Assembly (NCBI RefSeq): GCF_051014685.1
Contig: NC_135055.1
Coordinates: 930,001 to 994,000, forward strand
From: Ptiloglossa arizonensis
Lineage: Eukaryota > Arthropoda > Insecta > Hymenoptera > Colletidae
Length of the DNA stretch: 64,000 nucleotides
Direction: 5' to 3'
The notes under the pieces were generated by a model. That model was not told the origin of the DNA and did no database searches. It saw only the letters and a list, made by a program, of their open reading frames with translations. A program made the translations under genes and the position numbers. Shown here piece by piece: positions 1-12,400 of the stretch. Every line of letters begins with the position of its first letter. Position 1 is the stretch's first letter.

Positions 1-3000
1 CGAATAACTAGAATGGCCTAGAGGAAAAGCACACATACCGTTGTAATCGGACGAGTTCCTACTTTCAGATGCAACAGAAATTTTTCGGATTCGTCAATCC
101 GTTCGCCAGATATGGGAGTTTGGATTTAAGAAATGTATGAGAAACTAGCAAAATTTTCGCAGTTCTGATGCTCGAAACGAATAACTAGAATGAGCTAGGG
201 GAAAAGTACACATACCGTTGTAATCGGGCGAGTTTCTACTTTCCGATGCAACAGAAATTTTGCGGATTCGTCAAACCGTTCGTGAGATATGGCAGTTTGG
301 AGCTAAGAAACGGTTGACAAACTATCAAAGTTTTCGCAGTTCTGATGCTCGAAACAAATAAATAGAATGAGCTAGGGGACAAGTACACATACCGTTGTAA
401 TGTGGCGAGTTTCTACTTTCAGATGCAACAGAAATTTTTCGGATTCGTCAATCCGTTCCCCAGATATAGGAGTTCGGATTTAAGAATTGTTTGAGAAACT
501 ATCAAAATATTCGCATTTCTGATGCTCGAAACGAATAACTGGAATGGCCTAGGGGAAAAGTACACATACGGTTGTAATCGGGAGAGTTTCTACTTTCAGA
601 TGCAAATAAAACCTTGAGGATTCGTCAATCCGTTCGCGAGATATGGGAGTTTGGACTTAAGAAGTGGTTGAGAAACCATCAAAGTTTTCGCAGTTCTGAT
701 GCTCGAAACGAATAACTAGAATGGCCTCGGGGAAAAGTACACATACGGTTGTAATCGGGCGAGTTTCTACTTTCAGATGTAACAGAAATTTTTCGGATTC
801 GTCAATCCGTTCGCCAGATATGGGAGTTTGGATTTAAGAAATGGTTGTGAAACTATCAAAATGTTCACAGTTCTGATGCTCGAAACGAATAAGTAGAATG
901 GCCCAGGGGAAAAGTACATATACCGTTGTAATCGGGCGAGTTTCTGCTTTCAGATGCAACACAAATTTTGCGGATTCGTCAAACCGTTCGTGAGATATGG
1001 TAGTTTGGAGCTAAGAAACGGTTGAGAAACAATCAAAATTTTCGCAGTTCTGATGCTCGAAACGAATAACAAGAATGAGCTAGGGGAAAAGTACACATAC
1101 AGTTGTAATCGGGCGAGTTTCTACTTTCAGATGCAACAGAAATTTTGCGGATTCGTCAATCCGTTCGCCAGATATGGGAGTTTGGAGTTAAGAAATGGTT
1201 GAGACCCTATCAAAATGTTCACAGTTCTGAAGCTCGAAACGAATAACTAGAATGGCCTAGAGGAAAAGTACACATAACGTTGTAATCGGGCGAGTTTCTA
1301 CTTTCAGATGCAACAGAAATTTTGCGGATTCGTCAATCCGTTCACCAGATATGGAAGTTTGGATTTAAGAATTGTTTGAGAAGCTATCAAAATTTTCGCA
1401 GTTCTGATGCTCGAAACGAATAACTAGAATGGCCTAGGGGAAAAGTACACATACCTTTGTAATCGGGCGAGTTCCTACTTTCAGATGCAACAGAAATTTT
1501 TCGGATTCGTCAATCCGTTCGCCAGATATGGGAGTTTGGAGTTAAGAAATGGTTGAGACCCTATCAAAATGTTCACAGTTCTGAAGCTCGAAACGAATAA
1601 CTAGAATGGCCTAGAGGAAAAGTACACATAACGTTGTAATCGGGCGAGTTTCTACTTTCAGATGCAACAGAAATTTTTCGGATTCGTCAATCCGTTCGCC
1701 AGATATGGGAGTTTGGATTTAAGAAATGTTTGAGAAACTATCAAAACTTTCGCAGTTCTGATGCTCGAAACGAATAACTAGAATGGCCTAGGGGAAAAGT
1801 ACACATACGGTTGTAATCGGGAGAGTTTCTACTTTCAGATGCAACAGAAATTGTTCGGATTCGTCATTCCGTTCGCCAGATATGGGAGTTTGGATTTAAG
1901 AAATGGATGAGAAACTAGCAAAATTTTCGCAGTTCTGATGCTCGAAACGAATAACTAGAATGAGCTAGGGGAAAAGTACACATACCGTTGTAATCGGGCG
2001 GGTTTTTACTTTCAGATGCAACAGAAGTTTTGCGGATTCGTCAATCCGTTCGCCAGATATGGGAGTTTGGATTTAAGAAATGGTTGAGACACTATCAAAA
2101 TGTTCACAGTTCTTATGCTCGAAACGAATAACTAGAATGGCCTAGAGGAAAAGCACACATACCGTTGTAATCGGACGAGTTCCTACTTTCAGATGCAACA
2201 GAAATTTTTCGGATTCGTCAATTCGTTCGCCAGATATGGGAGTTTGGATTTAAGAAATGTTTGAGAAACTATCAAAATTTTCGCAGTTCTGATGCTCGAA
2301 ACGAATAACTAGAATGGCCTACGGGAAAAGTACACATACGGTTGTAATCGGGAGAGTTTCTACTTTCAGATGCAACAGAAATTTTTCGGATTCGTCATTC
2401 CATTCGCCAGATATGGGAGATTGGATTTAAGAAATGGATGAGAAACTAGCAAAATCTTCGCAGTTCTGATGCTCGAAACGAATAACTAGAATGAGCTAGG
2501 GGAAAAGTACACATACTGTTGTAATCGGGAGAGATTCTACTTTCAGATGCAACAGAAATTTTTCGGATTCGTCATTCCGTTCGCCAGATATGGGAGTTTG
2601 GATTTAAGAAATGTTTGAGAAACTATCAAAATTTTCGCAGTTCTGATGCTCGAAACGAATAGCTAGAATGGCCTAGGGGAAAAGTACACATACGGTTGTA
2701 ATGGGGCGAGTTTCTACTTTCAGGTGCAACAGAAATTTCTCGGATTCGTCAATCCGTTCCCCAGATGTAGGAGTATGGATTTAAGATATGGTTGAGAAAA
2801 TATCAAAATGTTCACAGTTCTGATGCTCGAAACGAATAAGTAGAATGGCCTAGGGGAAAAGTACACATACCGTTGTAATCGGGCGAGTTTCTACTTTCAG
2901 ATGTAACAGAAATTTTTCGGATTCGTCAATCCGTTCGCCAGATATGGGAGTTTGGATTTAAGAAATGTTTGAGAAACTATCAAAATTTTCGCAGTTCTGA

Positions 3001-3792
3001 TGCTCGAAACGAATAGCTAGAATGGCCTAGGGGAAAAGTACACATACGGTTGTAATCGGGCGAGCTTCTACTTTCAGATGCAACAGAAATTTTTCGGATT
3101 CGTCAATCCGTTCCCCAGATGTAGGAGTATGGATTTAAGATATGGTTGAGAAACTATCAAAATTTTCGCAGTTCTCATGATTGAAACGAATAACTAGAAT
3201 GGCCTAGGGGAAAAGTACACATACCGTTGTAATCGCGCGAGTTTCTGCTTTCAGATGCAACACAAATTTTGCGGATTTGTCAAACCGTTCGTGAGATATG
3301 GCAGTTTGGAGCTAAGAATCGGTTGAGAAACTATCAAAATTTTCGCAGTTCTGATGCTCGAAACGAATAACAAGAATGAGCTAGGGGAAAAGTACACATA
3401 CAGTTGTAATCTGGCGAGTTTCTACTTTCAGATGCAACAGAAATTTTGCGGATTCGTCAATCCGTTCGCCAGATATGGGAGTTTGGAGTTAAGAAATGGT
3501 TGAGACCCTATCAAAATGTTCACAGTTCTGAAGCTCGAAACGAATAACTAGAATGGCCTAGAGGAAAAGTACACATAACGTTGTAATCGGGCGAGTTTCT
3601 ACTTTCAGATGCAACAGAAATTTTGCGGATTCGTCAATCCGTTCACCCGATATGGGAGTTGGGATTTAAGAATTGTTTGAGAAGCTATCAAAATTTTCGC
3701 AGTTCTGATGCTCGAAACGAATAACTAGAATGGCCTAGGGGAAAAGTACACATACCTTTGTAATCGGGCGAGTTCCTACTTTCAGATGCAAC
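1..3792 (+). repeat. Left diverged satellite zone
   Basis: About 21 monomers with no clean tandem unit. Two main subtypes mix. One has ggcctagg, caatccgttcgcc and gtttggatttaag. The other has gagctagg, gcaacacaaattttgcgg, caaaccgttcgtgag and ggagctaag. The first 135 bases reappear from 2125, an offset of 2,124 bp (12 monomers), before diverging. No gene or foreign element was seen. Confidence 0.9.
938..1677 (+). repeat. Segment shared with 3239-3978 at a 13-monomer offset
   Basis: These about 740 bases match 3239-3978 at a constant offset of 2,301 bp (13 x 177). Shared rare variants include aacaagaatgagc, gagaccctatc, ctgaagctcg and cacataacgttg. A handful of substitutions separate the two copies (for example aaacgg versus aatcgg), so the duplication is older than the 5,656-bp one to its right. 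The match ends at 1678, where t is replaced by g. Confidence 0.85.
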
Positions 3793-3978
3793 AGAAATTT
3801 TTCGGATTCGTCAATCCGTTCGCCAGATATGGGAGTTTGGAGTTAAGAAATGGTTGAGACCCTATCAAAATGTTCACAGTTCTGAAGCTCGAAACGAATA
3901 ACTAGAATGGCCTAGAGGAAAAGTACACATAACGTTGTAATCGGGCGAGTTTCTACTTTCAGATGCAACAGAAATTTT
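3239..3978 (+). repeat. Second copy of the 13-monomer-offset segment
   Basis: This is the partner of 938-1677. Its right end overlaps the start of the large 32-monomer duplication, so the older shared block was later cut and copied as part of the larger unit. The variant gagaccctatc next to ctgaagctcg lies here and again in 9500-9550. Confidence 0.85.
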
Positions 3979-5644
3979 GCGGATTCGTCAATCCGTTCAC
4001 CAGATATGGGAGTTTGGATTTAAGAATTGTTTGAGAAGCTATCAAAATTTTCGCAGTTCTGATGCTCGAAACGAATAACTAGAATGGCCTAGAGGAAAAG
4101 CACACATACCGTTGTAATCGGACGAGTTCCTACTCTCAGATGCAACAGAAATTTTTCGGATTCGTCAATCCGTTCGCCAGATATGGGAGTTTGGATTTAA
4201 GAAATGTTTGAGAAACTATCAAAATTTTCGCAGTTCTGATGCTCGAAACGAATAACTAGAATGGCCTAGGGGAAAAGTACACATATGGTTGTAATCGGGA
4301 GAGTTTCTACTTTCAGATGCAACAGAAATTTTTCGGATTCGTCATTCCGTTCGCCAGATATGGGAGTTTGGATTTAAGAAATGGATGGGAAACTAGCAAA
4401 ATGTTCACAGTTCTGATGCCCGAAACGAATAAGTAGAATGGTCTAGGGGAAAAGTGCACATACCGTTGTAATCGGGCGAGTTTCTGCTTTCAGATGCAAC
4501 ACAAATTTTGCGGATTCGTCAAACCGTTCGTGAGATATGGCAGTTTGGAGCTAAGAAACGGTTGAGGAACTATCAAAATTTTCGCAGTTCTGATGCTGGA
4601 AACGAATAACTAGAATGAGCTAGGGGAAAAGTACACATACAGTTGTAATCGGGCGGGTTTTTACTTTCAGATGCAACGCAAATTTTGCGGATTCGTCAAA
4701 CCGTTCGTGAGATATGGCAATTTGGAGCTAAGAAACGGTTGAGAAACAATCAAAATTTTCGCAGTTCTGATGCTCGAAACGAATAACTAGAATGAGCTAG
4801 GGGAAAAGTACACATACCGTTATAATCGGGCGGGTTTTTACTTTCAGATGCAACAGAAATTTTGCGGATTCGTCAATCCGTTCGCCAGATATGGGAGTTT
4901 GGATTTAAGAAATGGTTGAGACACTATCAAAATGTTCACAGTTCTAATGCTCGAAACGAATAACTAGAATGGCCTAGAGGAAAGCAAACATACCGTTGTA
5001 ATCGGACGAGTTTCTGCTTTCAGATGCAACAGACATTTTTCGGATTCGTCATTCCGTTCGCCCGATATGGGAGTTTGGAGTTAGGAAATGGTTGAGGGAC
5101 TATCAAAATGTTCACAGTTCTGATGCTCGAAACGCATAAGTAGAATGGACTAGAGGAAAAGTACACATACCGTTGTAATCGGGCGAGTTTCTGCTTTTAG
5201 ATGCAACACAAATTTTGCGGATTCGTCAAACCGTTCGTGAGATATGGCAGTTTGGTGCTAAGAAACGGTTGAGAAACTATCAAAATTTTCGCAGTTCTGA
5301 TGCTCGAAAACAATAACTAGCATGAGCTAGGGGGAAAGTACACATACCGTTGTAATGTGGCAAGTTTCTACTTTCAGATGCAACGGAAATTTTGCGGATT
5401 CGTCAATCAGATCGCGAGATATGGCAGATTGAAGATAAGAAACGGTTGAGAAACTAACAAAATGTTCGCAGTTCTGATGCTCGAAACGAATAACTAGAAT
5501 GGCCTAGAGGAAAAGTACTCATACCGTTGTAATAGGGCGAGTTTCTACTTTCAGATGCAACCAAAACATTTCGGATTCGTCAATCCGTTCGCGAGATATG
5601 GGAGTTTGGACTTAAGAAGTGGTTGAGAAACCATCGAGTTTTTC

Positions 5645-6581
5645 GCAGTTCTGATGCTCGAAACGAGTAACTACAATGACCTAGGGGGTACACACACCGT
5701 TGTAATCGGCCGAGTTTCTACTTTCAGATGCAACAGAAATTTTTCGGATTCGTCAATCCGTTCCCCAGATATGGCAGTTTGGAGCTAAGAAACAGTTGAG
5801 AAACTATCAAAATTTTCGCAGTTCTGATGCTCGAAACGAATATCTAGAATGAGCTAGGGGAAAGTACACATACCGTTGTAATCGGGCGAGTTTCTACTTT
5901 CAGATGCAACAGAAATTTTGCGGATTCGTCAATCCGTTCGCCAGATATAGGAGTTCGGAATTGAGAAATGGTTAAGAAACCATCAAGTTTTTCGCAGTTC
6001 TGATGCTCGAAACGAGTAACTACAATGACCTAGGGGCAATGTACACATACCGTTGTAATCGGGCGAGATTCTACTTGAAGGTGCAACAGAAAGTTTTCGG
6101 ATTCGTCAATCCGTTCGCCAGATATGGGAGTTTGGATTTAAAAATTGTTTGAGAAACAATCAAAATTTTCGCAGTTCTGATGCTCGAAACGAATAACTAG
6201 AATGGCCTAGGGGAAAAGTACACATACGGTTGTAATCGGGCGAGTTTCTACTTTCAGATGCAAATAAAACCTTGAGGATTCATCAATCCGTTCGCGAGAT
6301 ATGGGAGTTTGGACTTAAGAAGTGGTTGAGAAACCATCAAAATTTTCGCAGTTCTGATGCTCGAAACGAATAACTAGAATGGCCTGGGGGAAAAGTACAC
6401 ATACCGTTGTAATCGGGCGAGTTTCTGCTTTCAGATGCAACAGAAATTTTTCGGATTCGTCAATCTGTTCGCCAGGTATAGGAGTTTGGATTTAAGATAT
6501 GGTTGAGAAACTATCAAAATATTCGCAGTTCTCATGCTCGAAACGAATAACTAGAATGGCCTAGGGGAAAAGTACACATAC
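5645..6581 (+). repeat. Internal block shared with 7587-8527
   Basis: About 940 bases recur inside the same 32-monomer unit at an offset of 1,942 bp, then 1,946 bp (11 monomers). The step comes from a 4-base deletion in ctagggggtacacac near 5685, where the partner has ctaggggaaaagtacacac. Shared rare variants are cgagtaactacaatgacc, gaatatctagaatg and gcaaataaaacc. Substitutions such as cggaattg versus cggtattg show that it predates the larger duplication, which copied both blocks. Confidence 0.85.
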
Positions 6582-7586
6582 GGTTGTAATCGGGAGAGTT
6601 TCTACTTTCAGATGCAACAGAAATTTTTCGGATTCGTCATTCCGTTCGCCAGATATGGGAGTTTGGATTTAAGAAATGGATGAGAAACTAGCAAAATGTT
6701 CACAGTTCTGATGCCCGAAACGAATAAGTAGAATGGCCTAGGGGAAAAGTGCACATACCGTTGAAATCGGGCGAGTTTCTGCTTTCAGATGCAACACAAA
6801 TTTTGCGGATTCGTCAAACCGTTCGTGAGATATGGCAGTTTGCAGCTAAGAAACGGTTGAGAAACTATCAAAATTTTCGCAGTTCTGATGCTCGAAACGA
6901 ATAACTAGAATGAGCTAGGGGAAAAGTACACATACCGTTGTAATCGGGCGGGTTTTTACTTTCAGAAGCAACAGAAATTTTTCGGATTCGTCAATCCGTT
7001 CCCCAGATATATGAGTTTGGATTTAAGATATGGTTGAGAAACTATCAAAATTTTCGCAGTTCTGATGCTCGAAACGAATAACTAGAATGGCCTAGGGGAA
7101 AAGTACACATACCGTTGTAATGGGGCGAGTTTCTGCTTTCAGATGCAACACAAATTTTGCGGATTCGTCAAACCGTTCGTGAGATATGGCAGTTTGGAGC
7201 TAAGAAACGGTTGAGAAACTATCAAAATTTTCGCAGTTCTGATGTTCAAAACGAATAACTAGAATGAGCTAGGGGAAAAGTACACATACCGTTGTAATCG
7301 AGCGAGTTTCTACTTTCGGATGCAACAGAAATTTTTCGGATTCGTCAATCCGTTCGCCAGATATGGGAGTTTGGATTTAAGAAATATTTGAGAAACTATC
7401 AAAATTTTCGCAGTTCTGACGCTCGAAACGAATAACTAGAATGGCCTAGGGGAAAAGCACACATACGGTTGTAATCGGGCGAGTTTCTACTTTCAGATGC
7501 AACAGAAATTTTTCGGATTCGTCAATCCGTTCGCGAGATATGGGAGTTTGGATTTAAGAAATATTTGAGAAACTATCAAAATTTTC

Positions 7587-8527
7587 GCAGTTCTGATGCT
7601 CGAAACGAGTAACTACAATGACCTAGGGGAAAAGTACACACACCGTTGTAATCGGCCGAGTTTCTACTTTCAGATGCAACAGAAATTTTTCGGATTCGTC
7701 AATCCGTTCCCCAGATATGGCAGTTTGGAGCTAAGAAACAGTTGAGAAACTATCAAAATTTTCGCAGTTCTGATGCTCGAAACGAATATCTAGAATGAGC
7801 TAGGGGAAAGTACACATACCGTTGTAATCGGGCGAGTTTCTACTTTCAGATGCAACAGAAATTTTGCGGATTCGTCAATCCGTTCGCCAGATATAGGAGT
7901 TCGGTATTGAGAAATGGTTAAGAAACCATCAAGTTTTTCGCAGTTCTGATGCTCGAAACGAGTAACTACAATGACCTAGGGGCAATGTACACATACCGTT
8001 GTAATCGGGCGAGATTCTACTTGAAGGTGCAACAGAAAGTTTTCGGATTCGTCAATCCGTTCGCCAGATATGGGAGTTTGGATTTAAAAATTGTTTGAGA
8101 AACAATCAAAATTTTCGCAGTTCTGATGCTCGAAACGAATAACTAGAATGGCCTAGGGGAAAAGTACACATACGGTTGTAATCGGGCGAGTTTCTACTTT
8201 CAGATGCAAATAAAACCTTGAGGATTCATCAATCCGTTCGCGAGATATGGGAGTTTGGACTTAAGAAGTGGTTGAGAAACCATCAAAATTTTCGCAGTTC
8301 TGATGCTCGAAACGAATAACTAGAGTGGCCTGGGGGAAAAGTACACATACCGTTGTAATCGGGCGAGTTTCTGCTTTCAGATGCAACAGAAATTTTTCGG
8401 ATTCGTCAATCCGTTCGCCAGGTATAGGAGTTTGGATTTAAGATATGGTTGAGAAACTATCAAAATTTTCGCAGTTCTCATGCTCGAAACGAATAACTAG
8501 AATGGCCTAGGGGAAAAGTACACATAC
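7587..8527 (+). repeat. Second internal block of the 32-monomer unit
   Basis: This is the partner of 5645-6581. Past 8527 the sequences part. The material following 6581 instead resembles that from 8880 onward, at a different offset (2,299 bp). The unit is therefore a mosaic of blocks joined at monomer-phase positions rather than a simple duplication. Confidence 0.85.
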
Positions 8528-9448
8528 CGTTGTAGTCGGGCGAGTTTCTGCTTTCAGATGCAACACAAATTTTTCGGATTCGTCAATCCGTTCGCCAGAT
8601 ATGTGAGTTTGGAGTTAAGAAATGGTTGAGAAACTATAAAATGTTCACAGTTCTGATGCTCGAAACGAATAACTAGAATAGCCTAGAGGAAAAGGACACA
8701 TACCGTTGTAATCGGACGAGTTCCTACTTTCAGATGCAACAGAAATTTTTCGGATTCGTCAATCCGTTCGCCAGATATGGGAGTTTGGATTTAAGAAATG
8801 TTTGAGAAACTATCAAAATTTTCGCAGTTCTGATGCTCGAAACGAATAACTAGAATGGCCTAGGGGAAAAGTACACATACGGTTGTAATCGGGAGAGTTT
8901 CTACTTTCAGATGCAACAGAAATTTTTCGGATTCGTCATTCCGTTCGCCAGATATGGGAGTTTGGATTTAAGAAATGGATGAGAAACTAGCAAAATGTTC
9001 ACAGTTCTGATGCCCGAAACGAATAAGTAGAATGGCCTAGGGGAAAAGTGCACATACCGTTGAAATCGGGCGAGTTTCTGCTTTCAGATGCAACACAAAT
9101 TTTGCGGATTCGTCAAACCGTTCGTGAGATATGGCAGTTTGCAGCTAAGAAACGGTTGAGAAACTATCAAAATTTTCGCAGTTCTGATGTACGAAACGAA
9201 TAACTAGAATGAGCTAGGGGAAAAGTACACATACGGTTGTAATCGGGCGGGTTTTTACTTTCAGATGCAACAGAAACTTTGCGGATTCGTCAATCCGTTC
9301 GCCAGATATGGGAGTTTGGAGTTAAGAAATGGTTGAGACACTATCAAAATGTTCATAGTTCTGATGCAAGAAACGAATAACTAGAATGGCCTAGAGGAAA
9401 AGTACACATACCTTTGTGATCGGGCGAGTTCCTACTTACAGATGCAAG

Positions 9449-12400
9449 AGAAATTTTTCGGATTCGTCAATCCGTTCGCCAGATATGGGAGTTTGGAGTT
9501 AAGAAATGGTTGAGACCCTATCAAAATGTTCACAGTTCTGAAGCTCGAAACGAATAACTAGAATGGCCTAGAGGAAAAGTACACATAACGTTGTAATCGG
9601 GCGAGTTTCTACTTTCAGATGCAACAGAAATTTTGCGGATTCGTCAATCCGTTCACCAGATATGGGAGTTTGGATTTAAGAATTGTTTGAGAAGCTATCA
9701 AAATTTTCGCAGTTCTGATGCTCGAAACGAATAACTAGAATGGCCTAGAGGAAAAGCACACATACCGTTGTAATCGGACGAGTTCCTACTCTCAGATGCA
9801 ACAGAAATTTTTCGGATTCGTCAATCCGTTCGCCAGATATGGGAGTTTGGATTTAAGAAATGTTTGAGAAACTATCAAAATTTTCGCAGTTCTGATGCTC
9901 GAAACGAATAACTAGAATGGCCTAGGGGAAAAGTACACATATGGTTGTAATCGGGAGAGTTTCTACTTTCAGATGCAACAGAAATTTTTCGGATTCGTCA
10001 TTCCGTTCGCCAGATATGGGAGTTTGGATTTAAGAAATGGATGGGAAACTAGCAAAATGTTCACAGTTCTGATGCCCGAAACGAATAAGTAGAATGGTCT
10101 AGGGGAAAAGTGCACATACCGTTGTAATCGGGCGAGTTTCTGCTTTCAGATGCAACACAAATTTTGCGGATTCGTCAAACCGTTCGTGAGATATGGCAGT
10201 TTGGAGCTAAGAAACGGTTGAGGAACTATCAAAATTTTCGCAGTTCTGATGCTGGAAACGAATAACTAGAATGAGCTAGGGGAAAAGTACACATACAGTT
10301 GTAATCGGGCGGGTTTTTACTTTCAGATGCAACGCAAATTTTGCGGATTCGTCAAACCGTTCGTGAGATATGGCAATTTGGAGCTAAGAAACGGTTGAGA
10401 AACAATCAAAATTTTCGCAGTTCTGATGCTCGAAACGAATAACTAGAATGAGCTAGGGGAAAAGTACACATACCGTTATAATCGGGCGGGTTTTTACTTT
10501 CAGATGCAACAGAAATTTTGCGGATTCGTCAATCCGTTCGCCAGATATGGGAGTTTGGATTTAAGAAATGGTTGAGACACTATCAAAATGTTCACAGTTC
10601 TAATGCTCGAAACGAATAACTAGAATGGCCTAGAGGAAAGCAAACATACCGTTGTAATCGGACGAGTTTCTGCTTTCAGATGCAACAGACATTTTTCGGA
10701 TTCGTCATTCCGTTCGCCCGATATGGGAGTTTGGAGTTAGGAAATGGTTGAGGGACTATCAAAATGTTCACAGTTCTGATGCTCGAAACGCATAAGTAGA
10801 ATGGACTAGAGGAAAAGTACACATACCGTTGTAATCGGGCGAGTTTCTGCTTTTAGATGCAACACAAATTTTGCGGATTCGTCAAACCGTTCGTGAGATA
10901 TGGCAGTTTGGTGCTAAGAAACGGTTGAGAAACTATCAAAATTTTCGCAGTTCTGATGCTCGAAAACAATAACTAGCATGAGCTAGGGGGAAAGTACACA
11001 TACCGTTGTAATGTGGCAAGTTTCTACTTTCAGATGCAACGGAAATTTTGCGGATTCGTCAATCAGATCGCGAGATATGGCAGATTGAAGATAAGAAACG
11101 GTTGAGAAACTAACAAAATGTTCGCAGTTCTGATGCTCGAAACGAATAACTAGAATGGCCTAGAGGAAAAGTACTCATACCGTTGTAATAGGGCGAGTTT
11201 CTACTTTCAGATGCAACCAAAACATTTCGGATTCGTCAATCCGTTCGCGAGATATGGGAGTTTGGACTTAAGAAGTGGTTGAGAAACCATCGAGTTTTTC
11301 GCAGTTCTGATGCTCGAAACGAGTAACTACAATGACCTAGGGGGTACACACACCGTTGTAATCGGCCGAGTTTCTACTTTCAGATGCAACAGAAATTTTT
11401 CGGATTCGTCAATCCGTTCCCCAGATATGGCAGTTTGGAGCTAAGAAACAGTTGAGAAACTATCAAAATTTTCGCAGTTCTGATGCTCGAAACGAATATC
11501 TAGAATGAGCTAGGGGAAAGTACACATACCGTTGTAATCGGGCGAGTTTCTACTTTCAGATGCAACAGAAATTTTGCGGATTCGTCAATCCGTTCGCCAG
11601 ATATAGGAGTTCGGAATTGAGAAATGGTTAAGAAACCATCAAGTTTTTCGCAGTTCTGATGCTCGAAACGAGTAACTACAATGACCTAGGGGCAATGTAC
11701 ACATACCGTTGTAATCGGGCGAGATTCTACTTGAAGGTGCAACAGAAAGTTTTCGGATTCGTCAATCCGTTCGCCAGATATGGGAGTTTGGATTTAAAAA
11801 TTGTTTGAGAAACAATCAAAATTTTCGCAGTTCTGATGCTCGAAACGAATAACTAGAATGGCCTAGGGGAAAAGTACACATACGGTTGTAATCGGGCGAG
11901 TTTCTACTTTCAGATGCAAATAAAACCTTGAGGATTCATCAATCCGTTCGCGAGATATGGGAGTTTGGACTTAAGAAGTGGTTGAGAAACCATCAAAATT
12001 TTCGCAGTTCTGATGCTCGAAACGAATAACTAGAATGGCCTGGGGGAAAAGTACACATACCGTTGTAATCGGGCGAGTTTCTGCTTTCAGATGCAACAGA
12101 AATTTTTCGGATTCGTCAATCCGTTCGCCAGGTATAGGAGTTTGGATTTAAGATATGGTTGAGAAACTATCAAAATATTCGCAGTTCTCATGCTCGAAAC
12201 GAATAACTAGAATGGCCTAGGGGAAAAGTACACATACGGTTGTAATCGGGAGAGTTTCTACTTTCAGATGCAACAGAAATTTTTCGGATTCGTCATTCCG
12301 TTCGCCAGATATGGGAGTTTGGATTTAAGAAATGGATGAGAAACTAGCAAAATGTTCACAGTTCTGATGCCCGAAACGAATAAGTAGAATGGCCTAGGGG

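Larger units (their letters stand above)
3793..9448 (+). repeat. 32-monomer HOR unit, copy 1 (5,656 bp)
   Basis: This block is followed directly by an almost identical copy at an offset of 5,656 bp. Rare shared markers fix the alignment: tactctcaga at 4131 and 9787, tgatgtacga at 9185 and 14841, and the 4-base deletion ctagggggtacacac near 5685 and 11340. The left limit is set by a mismatch at 3792 (c) against 9448 (g). Identity continues past the unit end to 9497/15153, so the exact breakpoint lies anywhere in a 49-base window. The unit length is 8 bases short of 32 x 177 because of internal indels. Confidence 0.95.
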